DNA from: Clitoria ternatea
Lineage: Eukaryota > Streptophyta > Magnoliopsida > Fabales > Fabaceae
DNA length: 64,000 nucleotides
Reading direction: 5' to 3'
Assembly: GCA_037962975.1 (NCBI GenBank)
Contig: CM075674.1
Span: forward strand, 87,684,501 to 87,748,500
In this document: one piece after another, positions 22,412-32,200 of the stretch
Numbering within the stretch: the stretch's first letter is position 1
How the letters are laid out: every line of letters begins with the position of its first letter
Notes under the pieces: model-generated
Told to the model about the DNA's origin: nothing
Seen by the model: only the letters and a program-made list of their open reading frames with translations
The model's database searches: none
Made by a program: the position numbers and the translations under genes

Positions 22412-23520
22412 CACTTCTTTGTGTTTAGAGGGCACATCTTTTATGCCCTTTGGAGTTTTAAAACTTTTAGAGGAGTTTAAGGATGTCTTTCCTAAAGACC
22501 TTCCTCAAGGTTTACCTCCTATTAGAGGCATTGAACATCAAATAGACCTTATACCAGGTGATAATCTCCCCAATAGGCCTGCATATAGATGTAACCCAAA
22601 AGAATCTTTAGAAATTGAAAAACAAATCAAAGACTTGCTTTCTAAGAGATGGATTAGGGAGAGTCTTAGTCCATGTGTTATATCAATCTTGCTAGTTCCC
22701 AAAAAAGATGGATTTTGGAGAATGTGCACTAATTGTAGGGAAATCAACAATATCACCATCAAGTATAGGCACCCAATACCTAGGCTAGATGATATGTTGG
22801 ATGAACTTTATGGTTTTACTATATTTTCCAAAATTGATCTTAAAAGTGCCTACCATCAAATAAGAATTAAAGAAAGTGATGAATAGAAGGCTGCTTTTGA
22901 AACCAAACTTGGATTATATGAGTGATTGGTTATGCCCTTTGGTTTAACCAATGCACGAAACACTTTTATGAGATTAATGAACCATGTTTTAAGGGAATTC
23001 ATTGATCAGTTTGTGGCTGTTTACTTTGATGATATTTTAGTTTATTCTAAAAACATAGACTCTCACCTTACTCGTCTTAGACATGTTATGCTTGCACTAA
23101 GAACACATAAACTTTTCGTAAACCTTGACAAGTGTTCTTTTGCAATGGATAGCATAGTCTTTCTTGGATTTGTTGTCAGTGCGAAAGGGGTACAAGTAGA
23201 TCAAGAAAAAGTTAAAGCAATTAGTGTTTGGCCTACCCCCATAAATATGAATGAAATTAGAAGCTTCCATGGCTTAGCAAGCTTCTATAGAAGATTAGTT
23301 AGAGATTTTTCATCTTTGCCCTCCCTTTTAAATGAATTGCTTAAAAAGAATGTGCCTTTTCAATGGGGTCCAAAGCAAGAAAAAGTCTTTAATGAACTTA
23401 AGCATAGGCTTGCACATGCTCCAATTTTAGCTTTGCTAAATTTTGAAAAACTGTTGTGCTTGAATGTGATGCCTCCAATGTGGGTATAGGTGCAGTCTTA
23501 TTGCAAAAAGGTCACCCTAT
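22362..23520 (+). pseudogene. Reverse transcriptase of element E
   Basis: 22362-22886 and 22926-23489 encode most of RT: the linker (FKDVFPKDLPQGLPPIRGIEH), the LVPKKDGFWRMC block, FSKIDLKSAYHQIRI with the first catalytic Asp, MPFGLTNA, and the catalytic YFDD at 23022-23033. A TAG replaces the expected Trp at 22885-22887 and a TGA lies near 22922. Both are G-to-A type changes. Confidence 0.88.
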
Positions 23521-23850
23521 TGCGTTGTGAAAAACTTAATGGGGCTACCCTCAATTACCCACCTATGATAAAGAGTTTTATGCCCTCATTAGAGTCCTTC
23601 AAACTTGGGAACAATACTTGACCCCAAAAGAGTTTGTCATCCATAGTGATCATGAATCACTCAAGTATATAAAAGGGCAACATAAGCTTAACAAGAGACA
23701 TGCAAAGTAGGTAGAATATTTAGAGCGATTCTCATCAAGCATAAAAATAGTCAATCAAATGTTGTAGCTTATGTCTTATCTCATAGGCATACTCTTTTAG
23801 CTTCTCTTGGAGCCAAGATACATGGTCTTGATTTGATTAAGGAATTGTAC
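23490..23850 (+). pseudogene. RNase H of element E
   Basis: After a frameshift near 23440, shifted frames read CDASNVGIGAVL, TYDKEFYAL, TWEQYLTPKEFVIHSDHESLKY. These are the standard gypsy RNase H blocks. At least three stops interrupt them. Confidence 0.75.
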
Positions 23851-23854
23851 CCTT

Positions 23855-25130
23855 TTGTACCCTTTTGACTTAGACTTTGCTAGTTTCTACAATTCTTGTA
23901 ATACTTCCACTTCACCTCATGGGTATTATAAACTAGATGGCTTTCTCTTTAAGTTCAATAGGTTGTGCATACCAAAGGGATCCATGAGAGAACTTTTGGT
24001 ACGTGAGAGTCATGAAGGAGGACTCATGGGGTACTTTGGGAGGGACAAGACTTTGTCTACCTTTAGTGAGCACTTTTTCTGGCCCTACATGAAACGCGAT
24101 GTGCAAAGGCATTGCTCTAGATGCCTAGCTTGTAACAAGGTCAAATCTAAGGTTTCACCTCATTGCCTTTACACTCCCTTTTATACCTAATGCTCCTTGG
24201 GTTGATATAAGTATGACTTTTGTGTTTGGATTTGCCTATGACCCAAAGGGGTATGGATTCTATTTTTGTAGGGGTAGATAGGTTTAGCAAGATGACTCAC
24301 TTCATCTATTGTCATAAAGTGGATGACGCAAGTCATATTGCCAAGTTATTTTTCAAAGAAATTGTTAGGCTACATGGCATCCCTAAAACTATTGTTAGTG
24401 ATATGGATTCTAAGTTCCTAAGTCATTTTTAGCGTACCTTATAGGCTAAACTTTTAATTTCCACTACTTGTCATCCCCAAATAGATGGTCAAACTAAGGT
24501 TGTAAATAGGACCCTTTCTACTTTCTTAAGGGTCTTAATTCAAAAAAAATTGTTAAAGCTTGGGATGAACGCTTACCACATGTAGAAATTGCTTATAATA
24601 GGGCTATTTATTCCACCACTAAGCATAATCCATTTAAGATTGTATATGGTTTCAATCCTCTTACTCCACTTGATCTTTTGGTCACTGATATTTCTTACTC
24701 CATCCTTCACTTGGATGGAGAGGCAAAGACATCTTTTATTAAAGAACTTCATGAAAAGGTAAGAAACCAAATACAAAAGAAGAATGAACATTATGCTCGG
24801 TGTGCAAATAAAAACAAAAAAGAAGTTGTGTTAGATGTTGGGGATTGGGTTTGGCTTCACTTAAGAAAAGAAAGATTTCTCACTCTTAGAAAGTCTAAAC
24901 TTAGTCCTAGAGGTAATGGTCCTTTTTAAATTACTAGAAAACTTAATAATAATGCTTATGTACTTAACCTCCCCAGTGAGTATGGGGTCAATGTTACTTT
25001 GAACATTTCTAATCTCTCTCCTTATGTTGTAGATGACTTTGATGAGGATTTAAGGATAAATCTTTTTGAAGAGGTGGAACATGATAAGGACACCGCTCAA
25101 GAGAAAGCTATTGACAAAGTGGAGTAAGCC
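23855..25130 (+). pseudogene. Integrase of element E
   Basis: 23855-24190 holds the zinc-binding N-terminus (HEGGLMGYFGRDKTL, then RCLACNK). 24220-24432 holds the core with the first Asp (VGVDRFSKM) and second Asp (VSDMDSKFLSHF). At 24496-24498 the third catalytic residue, Glu in the usual GQTE motif, is Lys (AAG). 24678-24929 and downstream encode the C-terminal GDWVWLHLRKERF block and LSPYVVDD. Frameshifts near 24200 and 24545 and several stops inactivate it. Confidence 0.85.
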
Positions 25131-25229
25131 ATGGAGTCTTTCCCAAGACCTTTGACAAGGTCAAGGAGTAAGAAGGCTAAGGAAGCTCTCACACAAGCCC
25201 TCACACTCTTCACATTTCCCATTCATGGG

Positions 25230-25987
25230 CCAAAGCCCAAAGAAGATCTACACCCTTTTATCTTGTACTATAATGGATATTAGGTCTTCTTAAGTTGTTT
25301 GGACCTATAGTGGGCTTACATAAGCCTTTGTATTCTCTTTTGTAAATATTTAGAAACCTTTAGGATTTTATTAGATTTAGTTTAGAAAAGCCCTTGGGCT
25401 TTAGGTTGGGTCTTACATGGTCATCTTTTCCTTTTGGGCCACTTTTGGGCCTTGTATACATGTTCATTCATTTTGGGCTTGTTTTGGCCTCACCTAGCTA
25501 GGATTGGATAATTGGGCCAAGGACTAAGCCAAGGCCCAATAGCACGGTTGAGATTCTCATGGGTTATATAAACCCTCACTCACTTGTATTTTATAACTTT
25601 GAATTCATTTAAAAGATTTTAGTGTGAGAAATTAAGATTTCCTCTTTCTAGTTTCTCCTTTGTGCTTAGCACATTTCTTAAATACCTTATCCCTAGGCAC
25701 CTCCCCTAAGGTGGCAGTTTGGCTTATCTCCTCCATAAAGGAATGACACATACTCCCTCTCCAAACACCCCTAACCACCTCTCAACAACCTCTAACCACC
25801 CTTAACCACCTTCCAACCTCCTTAACCACCCTTTAACCTCCTAAGTCCCTTAAACTTCATCACCTAGTTTCAATCACCATTCTTAGTCATCCATTGGAGC
25901 TTCACAAATCATCAATGGCGGAGATATTCCATGTGTAAAAGAAAGGTTTAGATCAAACCCTTCATCAAAGTAGGCTTGCCTACATCA
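25230..25987 (+). repeat. Probable 3' LTR of element E (start uncertain)
   Basis: Non-coding DNA directly after pol ends at ...GCCTACATCA (25987), a plausible LTR end. It contains an LTR-like TATA stretch (ggttatataaac near 25562) and a run of imperfect accacct/taaccacc units at 25760-25860. The start lies somewhere near 25225-25270. No second copy is in the window to fix it. Confidence 0.45.
25757..25862. repeat. Imperfect CCT/AACCACC tandem tract
   Basis: About ten imperfect units of the type taaccacct(t/c) occur in a row within the probable LTR of element E. Confidence 0.55.
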
Positions 25988-26059
25988 GGTTTGGTCTCCA
26001 AGCATAGAAGATATGCATATGATCTATGTGCTTTAGAGTGAGAAATGAGAAGGAATGAA

Positions 26060-26860
26060 TCAGTTAATGATCATGTGATTTAGTAAGGTTTGATCTGGGA
26101 ATACGAGTAATAGTAAGGTTTGACATTAACTTGAGTATTGTTAGGAAGGAGGTTTATGCGATGATCATGTGATTTAGGAAATGGTAGGAATTGGGCTTTT
26201 TTAGAAGAGTCATGAGAATGTTTGGAGTGCAAGTAACAATTTAGTAAAGGTTGAGTGGTAAGGGCTAAAGGTTTCAGACGGGTCACATTGTGGTGAGGTG
26301 AAGGGGAAGTAGTAAGTAGGTGTAAAGATGCAATTGAGCCTGTGTGAGAAAAGTGGCAAAGTTATGTATAGGTAAAAAGGAGCATGGTAGCAAGAGACTC
26401 ACCATGAAGGGTGATGGTTTGGTTCTCGTAATGGAAACTCATTTTGGGGATGGAGAAATCTACAATAATTCAACCAAGGGAGCGTAACCATCCAATGCCC
26501 AACACAATGTCAACACCTTTTATACGCAAGAGATAGAAGGATATGATAAATTGGTGTCCTTGAATAATGTGGGGAACATCATTAGACAAACCAGAGCAGA
26601 AATGTGGGCATCATTGCCTGCCATAACTGGGAAAGCAAGGGTGGGTTGAGAGGGTAATTTAAGGTGGCCAGCAATGATGTCTTGGAACTGAAGTGTCTGA
26701 GGTGAGGGGGTACCATTGAGGGTCTGTGAGGAATGTGGGGAAAGTTGAAAATTGATGGTTTCTGGATGTTGGTCAGGGGTGGGATTGTCAAGGGAAGGTT
26801 CTGGATGGGGTGTATCTGTGGACTGTTCATCATCAGTCATTAAAAGGAGAAAGCAACTGC
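26060..26860 (-). pseudogene. Remnant of a minus-strand Ty3/gypsy gag-protease-RT segment
   Basis: 26840-26520 encodes a Pro/Ser/Thr-rich linker and the start of a gypsy protease-like region. In shifted frames the text continues GVDIVLGIGWLRSLG (near 26470-26515), MSFHYENQTITLHGE, and the RT-leading block SHDHRINLLPNNTQVNVKPY (near 26095-26190). Frameshifts and a stop after RSLG make it dead. It runs opposite to element E and abuts the 3' end of the phosphatase gene. It is too short to assign to a lineage. Confidence 0.65.
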
Positions 26861-27419
26861 TGGTCCAGCGGTCGCCAGGGACAAATCTCTCATCACAATA
26901 AAGAGGGGTTAGCTGTTAAGAAGACGAAAAATATAACAAGACAATGGACAACAATTATTGTAGTCATTATGCCCTTCGGTTCCCCAATAGAATTCTAATC
27001 ATATAATGACAAAGATGTTGATATTTGTTAGCTTTACACTGGCTGCAATTATACATGAAAGCTTGAGAATGACAGTTTGGTGAAATGCAAAAAAAATCTC
27101 CAGAATGCTAATGCTTTGGACACAGCTGCCGGGAGACATAAGCATCGCAGGAACCAAATAGAAGATCGAAGAATTGAAAGTTAGCTCCAAAATGAGGCAA
27201 GCATCTTAAAATCCTTTGGCCCAGTACTGCATTTACATCACACAAGGCAGTAATTATTCATAAGGCTAGCAAGAGAATAATTTTGACAAGATTAAGGAAA
27301 ACAGGAAACTGGCATACAAATCCTATTCTATAATAAAAGGATGTCAGGAGCTGAACGGTCTATAACATTTGCAGAACTACCAAGGGAACAGAAGCAAAGT
27401 ACATACCTTTCTACTCTTA
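26861..27419 (-). other. Probable 3' UTR and downstream flank of the PTP1-like gene
   Basis: This lies directly after the stop codon at 27420. No coding is supported. No unambiguous poly(A) signal was identified, so the transcript end is unknown. Confidence 0.4.
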
Positions 27420-27485
27420 TTACTGCTGAGATACAAGGTCTTCCAGTTCGTCTATGATGGCACTATAGCAGAAAACATACTGATC
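27420..27485 (-). CDS. PTP1: PTP1 exon 8 (residues 311-331 and stop)
   Basis: This last coding part is only 66 nt, lies 2.5 kb from exon 7 and has acceptor ..TTATCAG. It starts DQYVFCY, which completes the conserved Q-loop, then IIDELEDL, and ends at TAA (27422-27420), followed at once by another TAA. Confidence 0.92.
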   Translation of the reverse strand, partial: DQYVFCYSAIIDELEDLVSQQ

Positions 27486-30400
27486 CTGATAAATTGCAGA
27501 AAGAGTCACCAAAATGATCAAATAGTAGGTATATATAGAAGAAAAAGGACCATATTACAATAACAAAAACAAAAATATTTGTAGTTAATGATACAGATTA
27601 TAGGGATGGAGGAGAGAAGGAACATCAGGATAGGAAACCAAAATTGTAAATTGTAAATAGGCTCCCAGCTGGGATTGAATCCAAGTGTCCAATAAACTGA
27701 AGCCTCTTCAACCAAAATGGCTACTGGTAAGAAGGCTGCAGCCTAGTCTTCCTTAAGGTTTTCCTCAATTACACTATCCTCTCTTTTCTTTTCTTTTTTT
27801 GAAAAATTACACCAAATTCCCTTGTCTTTGATTTTTGACCAGTGAGGATGGGGTGTCTTTACAAAACTTTTAATAGTGGATAACTGGGTTGATGAGAATT
27901 TGAATCAATTCATGCAATTTCTGAAACAAGAAAGGAGGTTAGAGTAATTCACTCATAAATTTCCCAAATCCCCAAGCTCAAAGATTTAAACAAAAAATAC
28001 TACGTAACATGCCCACTAGAGCTGCTGTATAAAATCATGTTACGAAGAATCTCATCAGCATCTGGAGATTAGTGATCAAAAGATGATCTCAATTCCATGT
28101 CAACAATGTTTTTTTGATGAGAAACTCAAATCATAATGAATTGGTCAAAACCTGATCTTGGATTCAATAAATCAAAGTAAATGTAATCAGAGTATCAGAC
28201 GGTACATAAGTTTTGGAAAAGTCATCAACTGACTCGTAATTGTTATGCTTATATCCTCACTTTGCATTCAACACCAGATTTTTTCTTTTCAATGAAAATA
28301 CACCCATGTTCAGTACATGCAAGTCCTTGGAAATTATCCTTCCTGGTTTATTTCTCTTCCTTCAGTCATTGGTTTGAAAGCAAGTTTCACCCCCTTTTGT
28401 CTCTTGGCGTACTTACTCCTCAATCATGTTTTGGCCTTAATTGTCTTACAAAAGAGGAACCTTGGCACAACAATTGTAGTTGTTACCATGTGACTCAGAG
28501 CTCACAGGTTCAAGTCGTGGACCCCGCGGATAGCATAAGCTCTTATAGCACCAAGTTGCCCTTTTTAATTACTTTTGCATTCCTCATGGAAACTAGTAAT
28601 AAGAACCTCCTTTTCTAGTAATAAACAAGTTGATACATTGCAAGTCTTCTAATGAAAACAAAAATTGCAAGTTGATACATTTCAAAGGGGGACATGGTTC
28701 CTCCATAGTGCTAGTGTGGAGACATCCTTCTCAAGCAATTTAGCCAAGTTCCTTGCAACAAACTGCCTTCATTATCATCACACTTATCCACAAAACAACC
28801 ACCTTTCTTAGATTCAAAAACTTGCTGGCCTGGCTTTTTATCTAGTATGGAAAATGGAAACAGAAACTAGTAGTGATGTAGGGCCTGTTTGGTAACTGTT
28901 TTTTAGAACAGATTTCTATTTTTTTTAAAAAAACTCATTTTTGGTATTAACCACAGATATCCTCCTTTGGAAGCAATCCTATTCGGGGTTTAGTCACAGT
29001 TAAAGCTCTTCGCTCCTCCCAATAAGTGTGTTTAGTGGGGATGGAACCCGTAGCTCTTCCCACAATCTCAGCCTACGTTGTCAATTTAGTCACAACCGAT
29101 TGATACCAAAAAAAAAAACTGATTTGATAAAGTGTTTTCTATCCATTGTTTTTAAAAACTAAAAACTGGATACAACTTTTAAATGTTTTCTAGAATTGTT
29201 TTTAAAAAAAATCTATTCTCAAAAAAGAAATTTTAAATACAAGACAAAACTTAGTAATATTTAATTATTTTTTTACAACTCTTTAGATTCGTTCCAACCA
29301 ACTTTTGAATATTATTAACCTTAACAACTATAAATATTTGTTTAAAATAATTTTTAACAAAAAAATATTTCTTTGGAACTGGTTAGTGGTCATATTTTAA
29401 CAGACATTTAAGAAGTTTATTTGAAGATCTAACTAATCAAATATTTAATAATTTTTTAATTTTAAATATGTTTTTAAGAATAAATTCATCAAACAAGTTT
29501 TTCTATTTTTTATTTTTAAAAACTGTTATTTAAAATTATATTGTCAAACAGATTTTTTTATTTTTTATTTTTAAAACTGCACTTGAAATATGTTTTGGAA
29601 ACAAGGTTTTAAAAACAAAAAACAAAAACAGTTTCAAACAGGCCCGTAGTATTTTATAGGAGCTTCCAGAGTGAGTAATAAACTTTTTCTTTGTTGTCAA
29701 CAGAGAGGGATAGATAGATTCTCCCCAGAACATTGTTCTTTCAAAATTCTACTTTGTAACTACATCCTTGAATCCTTCCTTGCCTAACTATCTAGCCTAG
29801 TCCTTTACAACAACCTGCCTTCTTCACCATCAAACAGTATTGTATACCTTATCATCACTGTTCACAGATTTCAAAACCTCACACCTTGTTTAGTTTAGAA
29901 ATTGAACTTTAATACTTAAGTTACTGTGTGATCCAACTAAATTTGTGACATTCCATGCAAAATCAGTATAGTCATTAATCATACTTAAATTTTAAATAAG
30001 CAAATCCTTGTACCTCTGTCTGAACCATTCCAATACGCTGGGACCTGAACACAGCTACTGTGTTAGCAATATCTACAGCAGACATATCACCAGCAAGTAT
30101 TCTCTGAATTGTGTTGTGAATTGTGCAGTATGTTCCAGTTCTACCAATACCTGCACTGAGTGAGTGAATTTGTCTCAGACATATATGCATGTGATTTATT
30201 GTCATATCATAACTGGCATAGAGTGACTAAACAAAGACTTAAAGGAAAGATAAGAACCTGCAGTGCACCACTATTGGGCCTAGGTTTGATGGTAAATTGT
30301 ATAGTCTTTTCAAAACTTCACGCACAGCAACTGTATCCTTGGGAACTCCATGGTCTGGCCATTCAGGATACTGGACATGCAAAACAGATAATAGTGTATC

Positions 30401-32051
30401 TTCTGCCTGCAACAAAATTAACAAAGATGAATATGAACCAGAATGCTACACAGCTTGATGATGGAAAGAAATTGAGTGCCTCCAAAATCAAAACAAAAAC
30501 TTGTGACACTTTTTTTATAGAAAGCATATCTCATTAGGGGGGAAATAGGGTATCTTTCAAGAAGGAAAATCCCAGATATACAATTGAGATGAATAATAAT
30601 TCAGACTGATATGTATTGATGCAATTAGTTCACCAGAATTTGGCCAATCAGTTTTTATCAAATAATATCCAGTAGGATTTTGATCAAGAATGAATAGTAT
30701 AGTTCCATTCAAGTTGCCTGTGCACAGCCAACTCAACACTAAATTACCATCTTATGGCCACAAAATGAAATATTGTTGAAAACAAAGCAAACAGTCTGTA
30801 ACAAAACATTGTATATAACATAACAGGCACAATCATTGCAAGTGGAAAATCATCTGACCTCTCTATGATTGACCTCTAAATGGCGTAGCACAAGTGAAGT
30901 TTCAGTAGTTTTCACCCATTTACTGATAATGGAGATATTGCCAACTTCTCTTGGTCCATCCTCCGCTTGAAAATAATCTCCACACTTCACCATCTACAAA
31001 AAGAGTAGTAAAAAAGTAATTTTAAAAGGGACTCATAAGGTGGTCTACTCTAGTGGTAAAGGAGACGGGAAGGAGGGGGAAGGTCATGGGTTGACTCCCT
31101 TTGCTAACAAAAAGACTAACAAATTTAACTATTAACTTGGCCTATTAAAAAAAGAAGTTCAAAGAAATACACAAAGAGCAAGGAAATTTGATTATCAAGA
31201 GTAAAGCAGCATGTCCTAAGTAGTAAGTACCTTGTAATTGTCAACCAACCTAGTAAGCATGACAATGGCAGGGCAGTGATATTGGATAACCATTTCCCAG
31301 AAATCCTCATAAGTATGAGGAAGTGGACCTTGTGTGGCTATAAACTGGGACACATTTCCTGGGGAAGAGGTCTACATACATTCATTGAAGAAGCACATGC
31401 AAGAATCAGTCATACAAACAAAGCTCCTTCCACAACAGTTATTTCAAACCATATCAAATAAACAGAAACAGTAAATTTATACCGAGATAATGCTCGCATT
31501 GATATAACCCAATGCAGCAGGCCTATAATCGGAACTTGATTTGAGGACAACCCTGTTCTTATCAACTGAAACAAGAAATGACGCTAATAACTAGTAGATT
31601 TCATTTCCCCCAAATACAATAGAACAATAATAGAATAAACCCTCGGCAGGCAGTGTAAGTTATGAATTTACAGGGTAAAACGTCACTGTATCGATTTTTG
31701 CTCGAATTGACAGGATCATAAGCAACGGTGCATCTCCTTTTCATCTCGCTCGGTGTTATCCGGTTCGCCTGAAACCACAACATCAAGACGACACGACACG
31801 ACACGACAAGTTTAATGTTAATGTTTTGATATGGAAATGGTGAATTTAGGGGGAAAGGCATACGGAACCTGCAAGTGCGCGAACTCGTTGGTGATGGTGT
31901 CAGGAGAGTGGAATTTCTCCCTCAATAGGGCGAGGGCTTGGGTGCAGTGATTGAGTTGATCCGAAGTGAGGGAGATTCGGGAGGGGAAATCGGGGGAGAA
32001 ATAGAAATTATCGGCGGAGGAGGCGGTTGATGCGGGGATGCCGGCAGCCAT
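27420..32051 (-). CDS. PTP1: Protein-tyrosine / dual-specificity phosphatase, plant PTP1 family (8 exons, 331 aa)
   Basis: Exons in coding order are 32051-31869, 31768-31672, 31565-31483, 31371-31231, 30993-30859, 30406-30258, 30155-30014 and 27485-27420. All introns are GT-AG. The joined length is 996 nt, 331 residues plus TAA, with no internal stop, matching the usual size of plant PTP1. Motifs seen: KNRY (85-88), YINAS (114-118), WPD loop with general-acid Asp231, P-loop HCSAGIGRTG with nucleophile Cys262 and Arg268 (HC-X5-R), and the Q-loop QRIGMVQTEDQY (302-313). There is no signal peptide or membrane segment, so it is probably cytosolic or nuclear. In Arabidopsis, PTP1 dephosphorylates MAP kinases such as MPK6 and MPK3; that role is by homology. 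The start ATG has a good context (ACCATGG). Intron 7 is 2.5 kb and carries a SINE-like piece and a MITE; intron 4 carries another SINE-like piece. It is the only intact gene seen. Confidence 0.95.
28450..28620 (+). repeat. tRNA-derived SINE-like insertion in PTP1 intron 7
   Basis: An A-box-like region (cttggcacaacaattg near 28460) and a good B box (ggttcaagtc, 28507-28516) are spaced as in tRNA-derived plant SINEs. It lies antisense to the gene. The 3' end and TSD were not resolved. Confidence 0.5.
28881..29645. mobile_element. MITE in PTP1 intron 7
   Basis: The inverted ends GGGCCTGTTTGGTAACTG and its counterpart ...CAGTTTCAAACAGGCCC define a 765-bp unit. The trinucleotide GTA is present on both sides (28878-28880 and 29646-29648). 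A 3-bp duplication and GGGCCTGTTTGG ends suggest a PIF/Harbinger-type MITE, though GTA is not the usual TTA/TAA target. The inside is AT-rich and non-coding. Confidence 0.65.
28942..29108. repeat. Possible small insertion nested in the intronic MITE
   Basis: A 167-bp GC-richer block, bounded by TGGTAT and ATACCA and set between T-rich and A-rich runs, differs sharply in base composition from the MITE around it. No proper TSD is seen. Confidence 0.35.
30014..30155 (-). CDS. PTP1: PTP1 exon 7 (residues 263-310)
   Basis: Acceptor ..CTCAG, donor GTACAA, 142 nt. It completes the P-loop (SAGIGRTG with Arg268) and encodes the first part of the Q-loop (QRIGMVQTE). Confidence 0.95.
30258..30406 (-). 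CDS. PTP1: PTP1 exon 6 (residues 214-262 plus 2 nt)
   Basis: Acceptor ..GTTGCAG, donor GTTCTT, 149 nt. It encodes the WPDHGVP loop (general acid Asp231) and ends just after the nucleophile Cys262, so the P-loop is split between exons 6 and 7. Confidence 0.95.
30859..30993 (-). CDS. PTP1: PTP1 exon 5 (residues 169-213)
   Basis: Acceptor ..TTTGTAG, donor GTCAGA, 135 nt, phase 0 at both ends. It encodes the KCGDYF segment and the beta-strand region before the WPD loop. Confidence 0.92.
31040..31130 (+). repeat. SINE-like fragment in PTP1 intron 4
   Basis: An A-box-like tggtctactctagtggtaaag (near 31040-31060) and a B-box-like gggttgactcc (31088-31098) have SINE-like spacing, antisense to the gene. 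It lies inside the intron and leaves both splice sites intact. Confidence 0.5.
31231..31371 (-). CDS. PTP1: PTP1 exon 4 (residues 122-168)
   Basis: Acceptor ..TATGTAG, donor GTACTT, 141 nt. It encodes the highly conserved FIATQGPLP, DFWEMV and IVMLTRLV blocks. Confidence 0.94.
31483..31565 (-). CDS. PTP1: PTP1 exon 3 (residues 94-121)
   Basis: Acceptor ..TTTCAG, donor GTATAA, 83 nt. It encodes DKNRVVL and the YINAS motif of classical PTPs, and returns the frame to phase 0. Confidence 0.92.
31672..31768 (-). CDS. PTP1: PTP1 exon 2 (residues 62-93)
   Basis: Acceptor ..TTTCAG, donor GTAAAT, 97 nt. It contains the conserved KNRYSDVLP substrate-recognition segment. It ends one base into the Phe94 codon. 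Confidence 0.93.
31869..32051 (-). CDS. PTP1: PTP1 exon 1 (residues 1-61)
   Basis: It starts at the ATG in context CCACCATGG and ends ...CTTGCAG before the donor GTTCCG. Length is 183 nt, ending in phase 0. It encodes the variable Ala/Ser-rich N-terminus, then the start of the phosphatase fold (FAHLQ). Confidence 0.93.
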
Positions 32052-32200
32052 GGTGGATCTCCGGCGGGGACGGGAGCGGGTAGAGACGAGGTTCCCCAGT
32101 TCAAGCGGATTTACAATATTCTCACTTGGCTTGGCTCACTGTGTAGTGGGGGGGACGCAATAAGTGAAGTGAGTGCCTTTTCAACAACTTGACTTTGCCT
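32052..32200 (-). promoter_or_regulatory. PTP1: 5' UTR and proximal promoter of the PTP1-like gene
   Basis: GC-richer DNA upstream of the ATG includes a C-rich/G-rich stretch near 32145-32155. No clear TATA box is seen at the expected distance, as in many plant housekeeping genes. The transcription start is not determined. Confidence 0.45.

Larger units (their letters stand above)
19241..25987 (+). mobile_element. Element E: 5'-truncated Ty3/gypsy retrotransposon
   Basis: Plus-strand gypsy order is seen: leader, gag with zinc knuckle, protease, RT, RNase H, integrase, then a probable 3' LTR. The leader starts near a primer-binding-like gggtatcaagagtc (19248), similar to the initiator-tRNA-Met site TGGTATCAGAGC. 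No 5' LTR matching 25230-25987 lies upstream, so the 5' LTR is lost. Domain order with integrase last and pol running up to the LTR suggests a chromovirus. I do not assign a clade, and no chromodomain was recognised. The text is full of stops. Confidence 0.82.

Noticed and set aside
28450..28520. A tRNA gene in PTP1 intron 7
   Set aside because: A-box and B-box motifs are present but no cloverleaf with paired acceptor stem could be built by eye. A SINE-like origin fits better.
28262..28618. A 118-residue plus-strand reading frame in intron 7
   Set aside because: It overlaps the SINE-like insertion, has no recognisable domain and lies antisense inside an intron.
29975..30424. A truncated phosphatase pseudogene, because the open stretches at 30424-30239 and 30205-29975 stop early
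   Set aside because: They are exons 6 and 7 read into introns. GT-AG splicing joins all eight exons in frame, with the last exon at 27485-27420.
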